From: JAGQRJ01 sp041402045
GTDB taxonomy: Bacteria; Planctomycetota; J058
DNA: 64,000 nucleotides
Reading direction: 5' to 3'
Assembly (NCBI GenBank): GCA_041402045.1
Contig: JAWKSZ010000010.1
Location: forward strand, 62,001-126,000
The notes beneath the pieces were generated by a model, which made no database searches, had not been told where the DNA came from, and was given only the letters and a program-made list of their open reading frames with translations. This document shows, piece by piece, positions 18,015 through 26,564 of this stretch (position 1 is the first letter of the stretch; every line of letters starts with the position of its first letter). The position numbers and the translations under genes are program-made.

Positions 18015-18785
18015 GTGCTGGGGGTCGTGCTCTACGCGATCCAGCGCTGGACCCAGCGCTGGCTGAGCCACGGCCTGGGCCCGCGCGCGGTGATCTACTG
18101 GACCGGCTGGCTGGGGACCCCGATCCACGAGTGCTCCCACGCCCTGGTGGGCTACGCGACCGGGGTCAAGATCCACGAGGTGCGCCTGTTCGACCCCGAC
18201 CCCCAGACTGGGGTCCTGGGCTACGTGCGCTGGGAAGAGCCGCCGCTGCGCTGGAACCGCCTGCACGCGGTCGTCGGCTCGTTCCTCATGGGCGTCGCGC
18301 CGCTGTTCGGCGGGGCGCTGGTCTTGCTCCTGCTCCTGCGCTTCCTCTGCCCCGACCCCGACGCCGCCTGGCGCGCCGCCGCGCACTTCGCCGACGTCGC
18401 CCGCAGCGGCTCGCCCCGCGCCGCCGTCGACGGCCTCGGCGAGCTGCTGCGCGGGGTCTACAGCGCGGTGTTCGCCCACGGCTGGGGCTCCTGGCGCGCC
18501 TGGGTGTTCCTCTACCTCGCCCTCGCCGTCGGCTCGCACCTCGCGCCGAGCTCGGCGGACATCTCCGGGTCGTGGCGCGGGTTCCTCGTGCTCCTCGGCC
18601 TGGCGACGTTGGCGAACTTGATCGCCGTGGCCGCGGGCGCCGACCCCCGCCAGGCCGCGGGCGTGCTCGCGCGCTGGGCGGGCCCCGTGACCGCGCTGCT
18701 CGTGCTGACCACCGCGGTGTGCCTCGGCAACCTCGCGGGCTGCGGGCTGCTCGCCGCCTTCGCCGCGGGCAGCCGCCGGAGCTAG
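18015..18785 (+). CDS. M50-like membrane metalloprotease-type protein
   Basis: A 256-residue multi-spanning membrane protein with an HExxH motif (TPIHECSHALVGY) near residues 36-48, inside a hydrophobic segment as in M50-type intramembrane metalloproteases. Four to five further hydrophobic segments follow (for example VGSFLMGVAPLFGGALVLLLLLRFL). A clear second zinc ligand motif such as NxxPxxxxDG is not seen, so activity is uncertain. The frame is open upstream to 17913; the GTG at 18015 is the first standard start, but a hydrophobic stretch (LALEALLRQLTLGLAPLAVLG) precedes it and a CTG at 17934 has GGAGG seven bases upstream, so the true protein may be about 27 residues longer. A short stem includes the stop codon. 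Confidence 0.7.
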   Translation: MLGVVLYAIQRWTQRWLSHGLGPRAVIYWTGWLGTPIHECSHALVGYATGVKIHEVRLFDPDPQTGVLGYVRWEEPPLRWNRLHAVVGSFLMGVAPLFGGALVLLLLLRFLCPDPDAAWRAAAHFADVARSGSPRAAVDGLGELLRGVYSAVFAHGWGSWRAWVFLYLALAVGSHLAPSSADISGSWRGFLVLLGLATLANLIAVAAGADPRQAAGVLARWAGPVTALLVLTTAVCLGNLAGCGLLAAFAAGSRRS

Positions 18786-18875
18786 GCTCCCGCGAACTGC
18801 CGCGCGACCTCGCCATCCGCCGGGGGTCGCAGGTAGAATCCCGCGCCACCTCTTGCAGGAAGTGACCCAGCAACC

Positions 18876-19049
18876 ATGTCCAAGACGTCCGAGTGCCCCG
18901 AGTGCGGGGAGTCCCTGGCCCTCGAGGAGGGCACGATCCAAGGCGAGATCATGCAGTGCCCGAGCTGCGGCGTGGAGCTCGAGGTGACCAGCCTCGACCC
19001 CTTCACCGTCGAGCCCGCCCCCGAAGAAGAAGAGGACTGGGGCGAGTAG
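18876..19049 (+). CDS. lysW: Amino-group carrier protein LysW
   Basis: A 57-residue acidic protein. It has two zinc-binding knuckles (CPECGESL at 7-14 and CPSCGVELEV at 28-37) and ends in the diagnostic EDWGE, whose terminal Glu gamma-carboxyl is the attachment point for the substrate amino group in the LysW pathway. In this route the alpha-amino group of alpha-aminoadipate or glutamate is protected by linkage to LysW instead of by acetylation. It is followed 16 bp later by the LysX ligase and then the LysY/ArgC reductase, the standard partners. An AGGAAGTGA lies upstream. The small size makes it easy to miss in gene prediction. Confidence 0.95.
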   Translation: MSKTSECPECGESLALEEGTIQGEIMQCPSCGVELEVTSLDPFTVEPAPEEEEDWGE

Positions 19050-19065
19050 CCCCAGCGCGAACCCC

Positions 19066-19932
19066 ATGAAGCTCGGCCTGCTCGCCTCCCGGATCCGCGT
19101 CGAAGAGAAGCTCCTGGTCAAGGCGCTCGAGAAGCGCGGCCTGGACTACGACGTGATCGACGACCGCCACGTCGTGTTCGACCTGAACCGGCCCCACCTG
19201 CGCTACGACGTCGTGCTCGAGCGCTGCATCAACCACAGCCGCGCGCTCTACGCGCTGCGGATCCTCGAAGACTGGGGGATCCCCTGCGTGAACCGCTACA
19301 CCGTGGCGGACGTGTGCGGCAACAAACTCCTGACCACGAGCGCCCTGGCCAAGGCCGAGATCCCGATCCCGCAGGTGCGGATCGCGTTCACGCCGGAGTC
19401 CGCGCTCCAGGCGATCGAGGAGCTGGGCTACCCCGTCGTGCTCAAGCCCGGCGTGGGTTCCTGGGGCCGGCTGTTGAGCAAGCTCAACGACCGCGAGGCG
19501 GCGGAGGCGATCCTCGAGCACAAGCAGCTCCTGGGGACCTACCACCACTCGATCTTCTACGTGCAGGAGTACATCAAGAAGCCGAGCCGCGACATCCGCG
19601 CGTTCGTGGTGGGCGACGAGACGATCGCCGCGATCTATCGCACCTCGCCGCACTGGATCACCAACACCTCGCGCGGCGGGTCGAGCTCGGTGTGCGAGGT
19701 CACCCCGGAGCTCAACGAGCTGTGCGTGAAGGCGGCCCAGGCCGTGGGCGGCGGGGTCGTAGCCCTGGACGTGCTCGAGGACCCCGACCGCGGGCTGCTC
19801 GTGAACGAGGTGAACTACACCATGGAGTTCCGCAACTCCATCGAGCCGACCGGGGTCGACATTCCCGGCAAGATCATCGACTACGCCGTGGGCGTCGCCG
19901 CGGGCAAGATCCCCTACACCTTCAGCCACTGA
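19066..19932 (+). CDS. lysX: LysW ligase LysX/ArgX (ATP-grasp)
   Basis: A 288-residue ATP-grasp enzyme of the RimK/LysX group. It joins alpha-aminoadipate or glutamate to the C-terminal Glu of LysW using ATP. Visible features: N-terminal pre-ATP-grasp domain, the phosphate-binding segment PVVLKPGVGSWGRLLSKLND (about 124-143), the hinge YVQEYIKKPSRDIRAFVVG and the metal-binding LLVNEVNYTMEFRNS near 245-260. Length is normal for LysX. Whether it prefers aminoadipate (lysine) or glutamate (arginine/ornithine), or both, cannot be read with confidence. It lies between lysW and lysY with short gaps, so one transcript is likely. The kinase (LysZ), aminotransferase (LysJ) and hydrolase (LysK) are not in the window. 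Confidence 0.93.
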   Translation: MKLGLLASRIRVEEKLLVKALEKRGLDYDVIDDRHVVFDLNRPHLRYDVVLERCINHSRALYALRILEDWGIPCVNRYTVADVCGNKLLTTSALAKAEIPIPQVRIAFTPESALQAIEELGYPVVLKPGVGSWGRLLSKLNDREAAEAILEHKQLLGTYHHSIFYVQEYIKKPSRDIRAFVVGDETIAAIYRTSPHWITNTSRGGSSSVCEVTPELNELCVKAAQAVGGGVVALDVLEDPDRGLLVNEVNYTMEFRNSIEPTGVDIPGKIIDYAVGVAAGKIPYTFSH

Positions 19933-19944
19933 GCGGAGGCACTC

Positions 19945-20988
19945 GTGACTGAACGCCTGCGCGTCGGCATCGTCGGCGGCTCCGGCTACGTGGGGGGCGA
20001 GGCCTTGCGCCTGCTCCTCGACCACCCCCACGTCGAGGTGACGCAGGTCACCTCGGAGCGCGAGTCGGGCAAGTTCGTCTACTTCGCGCACCCGAACCTC
20101 CGCGGGCGCACCACGCTCAAGTTCCGCTCGGCGCGTCAGGTCGAGGCCGCCGACGTCCTGCTCCTGTGCCTGCCCCACGGCATGGCCCAGGAGCAGGTCG
20201 CGCGCTACGCCGAGCTCGCGCCCAAGCTCGTGGACCTCAGCGCCGACTTCCGCCTGCGCTCCCCCGAGCGCTACGCGCGCTGGTACGGCAAGCCCCACGC
20301 CGCGCCGGAGTGGCTCGAGCGCTTCGTCTACGGGCTCCCCGAGCTGCGACGCAAGCAGCTCCAGGGCGCGAGCTACGTGAGCGGCGTGGGCTGCAACGCC
20401 ACCGCGAGCAACCTCGCGCTCAAGCCGTTGGTCGACGGCGGGCTGCTCGACAAGAGCCGCCCGCCGATCGTGGACCTCAAGGTGGGCAGCTCCGAGGGCG
20501 GCAACAAGGCCACCGGGGGCTCACACCACCCCGAGCGCTCGGGGGTCGTGCGCTCGTTCTCTCCCGTGGGCCACCGCCACAGCGCAGAGGTCGAGCAGGA
20601 GCTCGGGCTCGAGGGCGTGCAGCTCAGTGTGACCTCGGTGGAGCTCGTGCGCGGCGTCCTGGCCACCGCCCACGCCTGGGTCCGCCGGGGCACCACCAGC
20701 AAGGAGCTCTGGAAGGCCTACCGCACGAGCTACGGCCACGAGCCCTTCGTGCGTCTGGTGAAGGACCGCAGCGGGATCCACCGCTTCCCCGAGCCCAAGA
20801 TCCTCAGCGGGAGCAACTACGCCGACGTCGGGTTCGAGCTCGACGAGAAGAGCGGGCGCGTGGTCAGCCTGTGCGCGATCGACAACCTGATGAAGGGAGC
20901 CGCCGGCAGCGCCGTGCAGGCCCTGAACCTCATGTGCGGGTTTCCCGAGACCGCGGGGCTGACCTTCCCCGGCCTGCACCCCTGCTGA
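19945..20988 (+). CDS. argC/lysY: LysW-linked acyl-phosphate reductase LysY / ArgC
   Basis: A 347-residue NADPH-dependent semialdehyde dehydrogenase, start GTG 19945 with GCGGAGGC upstream. It has the nucleotide-binding GIVGGSGYVGGEALRLL (8-24), the catalytic Cys in SGVGCNATASNLAL (near 150) and the active-site His in SPVGHRHSAEVEQEL. GVGCNATA replaces the PGCYPTA of classical ArgC, as in LysY-type enzymes that act on carrier-bound substrates. With lysW and lysX upstream, the substrate is most likely LysW-aminoadipyl phosphate or LysW-glutamyl phosphate. Length and motifs are complete. Confidence 0.93.
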   Translation: MTERLRVGIVGGSGYVGGEALRLLLDHPHVEVTQVTSERESGKFVYFAHPNLRGRTTLKFRSARQVEAADVLLLCLPHGMAQEQVARYAELAPKLVDLSADFRLRSPERYARWYGKPHAAPEWLERFVYGLPELRRKQLQGASYVSGVGCNATASNLALKPLVDGGLLDKSRPPIVDLKVGSSEGGNKATGGSHHPERSGVVRSFSPVGHRHSAEVEQELGLEGVQLSVTSVELVRGVLATAHAWVRRGTTSKELWKAYRTSYGHEPFVRLVKDRSGIHRFPEPKILSGSNYADVGFELDEKSGRVVSLCAIDNLMKGAAGSAVQALNLMCGFPETAGLTFPGLHPC

Positions 20989-21067
20989 TCGCCGCCCGGC
21001 CCGCTCCAGATTTCTGGGCTCACCATCGCGCGGAGCCGGCCCGAAGATCGTCGGGGCGGCAGCGAAG

Positions 21068-21152
21068 GTCCCCCTCGAGGGGGGGGACTCTCCCCACCCG
21101 ACGAGGGGTTCACCCCCCGCCGAGCGAGGGGGGGACTCGAGCCCCCATCGCC
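21068..21152. terminator. C/G-tract hairpins after the lys genes
   Basis: GTCCCCC-TCGA-GGGGGGGAC (21068-21087) is a perfect hairpin, and a related C/G-tract palindrome (GGGGGGGACTCGAGCCCCC) sits about 50 bases downstream. They follow the lysY stop after about 80 bp and lack T tracts. They could terminate the lys transcript and insulate the sigma-54 gene beyond. The remaining intergenic sequence (21153-21268) is noticeably more AT-rich. Confidence 0.5.
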
Positions 21153-21268
21153 CGGGACACTTCATAACCCTCATAACAGCAGGCCAGCAACCTAATTTCA
21201 TAGACTTACGGCGCAGTCGTAGGGGGGTCATTTCCCTACAGTCGCACCGAATCCAAAATGTTTAGCCG

Positions 21269-21284
21269 TGGCTCGTTTCGTGCA
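21269..21284 (+). promoter_or_regulatory. Candidate sigma-54 promoter of the activator gene
   Basis: TGGCTCGTTTCGTGCA has GG (21270-21271) and GC (21282-21283) with the required 10-base spacing and matches TGGC and TGCA of the -24/-12 consensus. The start codon at 21313 would lie about 18 bases after the predicted start of transcription. An inverted repeat GTAGGG...CCCTAC (21219-21239) about 40 bases upstream could be an activator site; that part is speculative. Confidence 0.5.
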
Positions 21285-21312
21285 TTGGGCTGGGTGTCCA
21301 CAAGGGGGACCT

Positions 21313-22368
<1,056 letters not shown>

Positions 22369-22392
22369 CGCCTCGCTCCGTCCCGACCCCCC

Positions 22393-22425
22393 CGCGCGCG
22401 GCCGGCGTCCCCGGCCGCGCGCGCG
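22393..22425. terminator. GC-rich hairpin after the activator gene
   Basis: CGCGCGCGGCCGG-cgtc-CCCGGCCGCGCGCG is a near-perfect stem beginning 24 bases after the stop. A second stem (CCGGAACGG...CCCGTTCCGG, 22431-22458) follows directly. No T tract. Together they probably end the activator transcript before the flagellar promoter. Confidence 0.55.
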
Positions 22426-22610
22426 TTGGTTCCGGAACGGCCCTCACCCGTTCCGGGTCGGGGCCGATCCTGGAGCTGGCGGCTCCGGCCCGCGCGGGCG
22501 CAACCCGCGGCGCCACCAGACCTGCGCGAATCACACATCGCCCATCAGCGGCCTGATGCGAATCCCATCAGCCCGCCGACGCAGCCTGCGAAAATTGCCG
22601 GTTGCCGACG

Positions 22611-22627
22611 AGGCACAGCGTTTGCCT
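22611..22627 (+). promoter_or_regulatory. Sigma-54 promoter of the flagellar operon
   Basis: AGGCACAGCGTTTGCC: GG at 22612-22613 and GC at 22624-22625 are separated by exactly 10 bases and the flanks match GGCAC and TTGC of the -24/-12 consensus. It lies 47 bases before the first gene of the operon and downstream of a sigma-54 activator gene, and the operon itself encodes another sigma-54 activator (26565). Confidence 0.75.
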
Positions 22628-22673
22628 GCACATTCTTCCGGGTGCCTCCCACCCGCGAAGGAAGCCCGGACGC

Positions 22674-24728
22674 ATGGCCTCGAGCCGACTCCTATCGATC
22701 GCCTTGGTGCTGGGGACGACGACCCTCTCGACCTCGACGGTGGGGGCCTGTCTGCTCGCGTGGCGCGCGACCTCCGCGGTCGAGCGCCTCGAGCGCCACG
22801 TCACCGCGCCGGTCACCACCCGCGCCCAGGTGATCCGGCGCGCCGACCAGGAGACCCTGCGCGGCGACGCCCGCGCGGCTGCCGCGCTCTACGAGGGCGC
22901 CCTGGGCTCCGAGGAGCTCAGCGACGCCGACCGGCTCTCGAGCCAGCTCAGCCTGGCCCGCGCGCTGAGCGAAATGGGCGAGCTGGCCAAGGTCCGCGAC
23001 CTCCTGCGCCAGGCGCTCCTGAGCGCCGCCGAGCCGCAGAACCCCCAGGACCTGTTCGAGCTCGCCGAGCGCGCCCTGGAGGCCCACTACCCCGCGGAGG
23101 GCCGGCGCCTGCTGCACGCGGTCGTGGCGCTCCAGGGGGCCGTGGAGGACAACAAGCTGCTCGCCGACGCGTTCATGCGCCTCGCCGACAGCTACCGCGA
23201 CCAGGCCGAGGAGCGCGAGCAGGGCGGGGTCGAGGCCCCCCCCGAGGCGATCTCCGCCTGGGAGCGCTGGTTCAGCGACGTGGACGAGGACGCGATCCCG
23301 CTCCTGACCCTGGAGGGCCCGCCCCAGGACCGCCGGCTGACCCTGCTGGCCGACCACGCCGACGCCCACCGGGTGTTCGACGTGCTCAGCGCCCGCACCG
23401 GGATCTACGTGCAGCGCCCGGCCGGCTGGGGCTTCCCCCACGCCCCGGCGATCACCTGCGACCTGCGCGGGCTCACCCTCAAGGAGGTGCTCGAGCGCCT
23501 CGCCGGGGCCTGCGGCCTCGAGCTGCAGCGCCTGGGCGCCAAGGAGGCTCAGCTCGCGCCGCTGGAGCTGCCCCTGGACGAGGAGACCAAGTCGCGGCTG
23601 CGCTGGCGCGCCCGCGACCTCTATCGCACGGCCCTCGAGCTCCGCGACGGCGCCGCGCCCCAGGCCATGATCCAGGTCGCCGAAATGGAGCGGCTCAACG
23701 GCGAGACCGAGGTGGCCCTCGAGCTCTTCGCCGAGATCCGCAAGCGCTGGCCGGAGTCGGGCCACGCCACCCGCTCGCTCCTGGGCACCGCGCAGTGCGA
23801 GTCGCAGCTCCTGCGCTACGCCCGGGCCCGAGACGCCCTGTTCCGCCTGCTGGAGCGCCCTCAGGTCAAGACCTTCGCCCCCCGGGCCTACCTCATGATC
23901 TCCGAGAGCTACCTGGCCGAGGGCCGCGAGGAGGAGGCCGAGCGCTCGCTGCGGCACATGATCCGCGCCTTCCCCGAGGCCGACGAGCTGAGCTACGCCC
24001 GCCTGCTCCTGGGCCGGGTGCTCGTCGGGCAGAACAAGCACGGCCAGGCCGTGGTGCTCTACCAGGCGATCCGCCGCGAGGCGCTCAGCGACGAGAACAA
24101 GCTCGAGGCCAGCCTCGGGGCCTCGACCTCGCTCCTCGCGGTGAAGAAGTTCCCCGAGGCCGTAGACGAGCTGCTGGTCGCCGCCGCCCTCGACACCGGC
24201 GGGGAGCACACCGTCGAGATCTACGAGCAGCTCGTGCGCGCCTACCGCGCCGAGGGCAAGAAGCTCCCCGCCCTGTTCGCGCTGCAGCACCTGCTCAAGG
24301 AGCAGGCCCACGCCCCCCAGCTCGTGGAGCAGGCCACCCGGGCCAGCCTGGAGCTGGGGCTCCTGGAGCAAGCCCAGCGCTACCTGAGCGAGGTCGAGGA
24401 CCCCGCCGGGAAGGCCGAGCTGGCCGCCAGTCTGTGCGACGCCTGGCGTCAGCGCTCCGCCTACACCCGCGCCCGCACCGCCCTGACCCTCGTCCCCGAG
24501 GAGCTGCGGCAGGACCCGGACGTGGTCCTCGCCCGCGCCCGGCTGGAGCGCGAGCTGGGCGACCCGCGGGCCTGCCTGCGCGCTCTGGCCGGGCTCGACC
24601 CCCACGCGCTGAGCCCGGAGCAGCGCGCCGAAGTGGCCCGACTGGGCGGCGACGCCAGCTGGGTGCTCGATCAACCCCAACGCGCCCTGGAGCTCTACCG
24701 AGGCGGTGCCGTGGGAGGACCCCAATGA
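22674..24728 (+). CDS. TPR-repeat protein, first gene of flagellar operon
   Basis: A 684-residue protein. The ATG at 22674 places a membrane segment first (LLSIALVLGTTTLSTSTVGACLLAW), so the protein is probably anchored with most of its mass in the periplasm. From about residue 60 it consists of tetratricopeptide-like helix pairs (for example AAAALYEGALGSEELSDADRLSSQLSLARALSEMGE; YRAEGKKLPALFALQHLLKEQ). A short region near 215-270 (LTLEGPPQDRRLTLLADHADAHRVFDVLSARTGIYVQRP) looks like a secretin/STN-type alpha-beta module rather than TPR. It starts right after the sigma-54 promoter and overlaps the next gene by four bases. A role in motility is inferred only from position. Confidence 0.8.
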   Translation: MASSRLLSIALVLGTTTLSTSTVGACLLAWRATSAVERLERHVTAPVTTRAQVIRRADQETLRGDARAAAALYEGALGSEELSDADRLSSQLSLARALSEMGELAKVRDLLRQALLSAAEPQNPQDLFELAERALEAHYPAEGRRLLHAVVALQGAVEDNKLLADAFMRLADSYRDQAEEREQGGVEAPPEAISAWERWFSDVDEDAIPLLTLEGPPQDRRLTLLADHADAHRVFDVLSARTGIYVQRPAGWGFPHAPAITCDLRGLTLKEVLERLAGACGLELQRLGAKEAQLAPLELPLDEETKSRLRWRARDLYRTALELRDGAAPQAMIQVAEMERLNGETEVALELFAEIRKRWPESGHATRSLLGTAQCESQLLRYARARDALFRLLERPQVKTFAPRAYLMISESYLAEGREEEAERSLRHMIRAFPEADELSYARLLLGRVLVGQNKHGQAVVLYQAIRREALSDENKLEASLGASTSLLAVKKFPEAVDELLVAAALDTGGEHTVEIYEQLVRAYRAEGKKLPALFALQHLLKEQAHAPQLVEQATRASLELGLLEQAQRYLSEVEDPAGKAELAASLCDAWRQRSAYTRARTALTLVPEELRQDPDVVLARARLERELGDPRACLRALAGLDPHALSPEQRAEVARLGGDASWVLDQPQRALELYRGGAVGGPQ

Positions 24729-25405
24729 AGACGACCCTCTTGCTCCTGGTGTTGTGCGCGATGAGCGCCCTGGCCCAGGACGCCGACCCCCGCGCGCGGC
24801 TGGCCCACGTGATCCAGCGCGAGCAGCAGCTCCTGGACCTCCTGCGCCGCGTGCGCGAGGGGTCGACGGTCAGCGCCGGGGAGCTCCTGACCCCGCTCCC
24901 GGCCCCCGAGCCCGTCCGGCCCCGGATCGACCCGGCCTCGGCCTTCGAGCAGGCCCAGCTCCAGGACACCGACGAGGTGCCGGCGGCCACGCCGCTGGCC
25001 GCCCCGGTGGGGGAGGCGACCCCCGCCCCCGCGACGACCCCCGCCCCGGCGGCGGCCCCCGCCCCGGCCCCGCTGCCTCCCCTCTCCGAGGAGCACACCG
25101 ACCCGCAGCGCCTGGGGGACGCCTACCTCGCCGCCGGCCAGGCGGTGGCCGCCCTCGACGCCTACGAGCGCGCCGCGGAGCGCGCGGAGACCCACGGGAC
25201 CCCCGCCCAGCTCGCCCAGGCCCGCTATGGCGTGGGGCGCTCCCTCGAGGAGCTGGGCCAGTTCGACGCGGCCATCGAGGCCTACGCCGCGGTGGAGAAG
25301 CTGCCCCAGGCGGGCCTCTGGGCCCAGGCCGCGAGCTTCGCCCGGACCTTCATTCGCTGGCGCCGTCAGGTGGCCAGCGCCAGCGCCCCCAAGGAGACCC
25401 GGTGA
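24725..25405 (+). CDS. Secreted TPR protein
   Basis: A 226-residue protein whose ATG overlaps the upstream stop. A signal peptide (MKTTLLLLVLCAMSALAQD) is followed by a short helix, then a long Pro/Ala linker (about 55-120, with repeated APA/PAP units), and a C-terminal domain of two tetratricopeptide-like repeats (RLGDAYLAAGQAVAALDAYERAAE; RYGVGRSLEELGQFDAAIEAYAAVE). Likely a periplasmic scaffold acting with the larger TPR protein before it. The stop overlaps the GTG of the kinase gene. Confidence 0.8.
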   Translation: MKTTLLLLVLCAMSALAQDADPRARLAHVIQREQQLLDLLRRVREGSTVSAGELLTPLPAPEPVRPRIDPASAFEQAQLQDTDEVPAATPLAAPVGEATPAPATTPAPAAAPAPAPLPPLSEEHTDPQRLGDAYLAAGQAVAALDAYERAAERAETHGTPAQLAQARYGVGRSLEELGQFDAAIEAYAAVEKLPQAGLWAQAASFARTFIRWRRQVASASAPKETR

Positions 25406-26562
25406 GCACCCAGCTCTTGACCGCCCCCGCGCCCAGCCGGACCTCGGAGGACCAGCTCCAGCGCGCGTTCGCCTCCTTCGAGCGCAGCGCGGCGCACATG
25501 GTCGGCGCCTACCGCGAGCTGGAGGCGCGGGCCGCCGCGGTGGACGCTCAGCTCGAGCGCACCAACAGCACCCTGCAGGGGGTCCTGGCCAGCATGCCCA
25601 GCGGGCTCGTGGTCTCGGACCCCAGCGGCGTCGTGACCCTGACGAACCCGGCGGCCCGGCAGATCCTCGGACTGGACGAGGCGGCGCTGCTCGCGGGCTT
25701 CGCCGAGCTGAGCGACGTCCTGGGCCAGCCCCTGGCCGACCCCGGGTCGAGCGGCGCCGCCGAGCGCCGGGTGCGCCGCCCCGACGGCAGCGAGCGCGTC
25801 CTGTTCTGGACCTGCGCCCCGACCCCGCTCGGCGGCAGCCTGTGCGTGTTCAGCGACGTGACCGAGCTCAAGCGCCTGCAGGAGCGTGAGCGCTTCGCCG
25901 CCCTGGGCGAGACCGCCGCCAGCCTCAGCCACCAGGTGCGCAACCCCCTGCACGCCCTGCGCGGCTTCCTGGGCCTGCTCGAGCGCGAGCTGGCCGACGC
26001 CTCGATCTCCGGCGCCGCCCGGCGCTACCTGGCGCGGGTGGGCACCGGCGCCGACGCGCTCGAGCGCGTGGTCGGGGGCTTCCTCGGGCTGGCCCAGGAG
26101 CAGAAGCTGGCGCTCGAGCCCACGAGCGCGGGCGAGCTCGCGCGCCGCGCGCTGCAGGCGGTCGAGGGCCGGGGGCCCGTGACCCTCGAGGTGAGGGGTG
26201 ACGCCCCCCTGCGGGTCGACGCGCTCCACGTCGAGCAGCTCCTGGTGAACCTGCTCGACAACGCCCACGAAGCCAGCGCCGGCCAGCCGGTGCACGTGCA
26301 CGTGCAGGCCCAGGGCCCCACGGTGCGGCTCTCGGTCGAAGACCAGGGCCCCGGGATCGCCCCCGAGCTCCTCCCGCGCCTGTTCCAAGCCTTCGTGTCC
26401 ACCAAGGCCCACGGCTCGGGCCTCGGCCTGGCCTACGCGCAGCGGATCGCCGACCTCCACGGCGGCACGCTGCGTGCAGAGAACCGCCCCCAGGGCGGGG
26501 CACGCTTCGTGCTAGAGCTCCCCGCGGACCTCGAGTCCACCTCCGAGCGAAAGGTAGGCTGA
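25402..26562 (+). CDS. Sensor histidine kinase, FleS/FlrB-like
   Basis: A 386-residue cytosolic kinase starting at GTG 25402. Domains: an N-terminal helix/coiled coil (15-60), a PAS domain (about 60-160, MPSGLVVSDPSGVVTLTNPAARQILGLD), the phosphoacceptor helix with His177 (TAASLSHQVRNPLHAL) and an ATPase domain with VNLLDNAHEASAGQP, DQGPGIAP and GSGLGLAYAQRI. The absence of membrane segments and the single PAS are typical of FleS/FlrB/FlgS kinases that report assembly state of the flagellum. Its cognate regulator is the next gene, three bases downstream. The role follows from architecture and operon position. Confidence 0.9.
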   Translation: MSTQLLTAPAPSRTSEDQLQRAFASFERSAAHMVGAYRELEARAAAVDAQLERTNSTLQGVLASMPSGLVVSDPSGVVTLTNPAARQILGLDEAALLAGFAELSDVLGQPLADPGSSGAAERRVRRPDGSERVLFWTCAPTPLGGSLCVFSDVTELKRLQERERFAALGETAASLSHQVRNPLHALRGFLGLLERELADASISGAARRYLARVGTGADALERVVGGFLGLAQEQKLALEPTSAGELARRALQAVEGRGPVTLEVRGDAPLRVDALHVEQLLVNLLDNAHEASAGQPVHVHVQAQGPTVRLSVEDQGPGIAPELLPRLFQAFVSTKAHGSGLGLAYAQRIADLHGGTLRAENRPQGGARFVLELPADLESTSERKVG

Positions 26563-26564
26563 GC

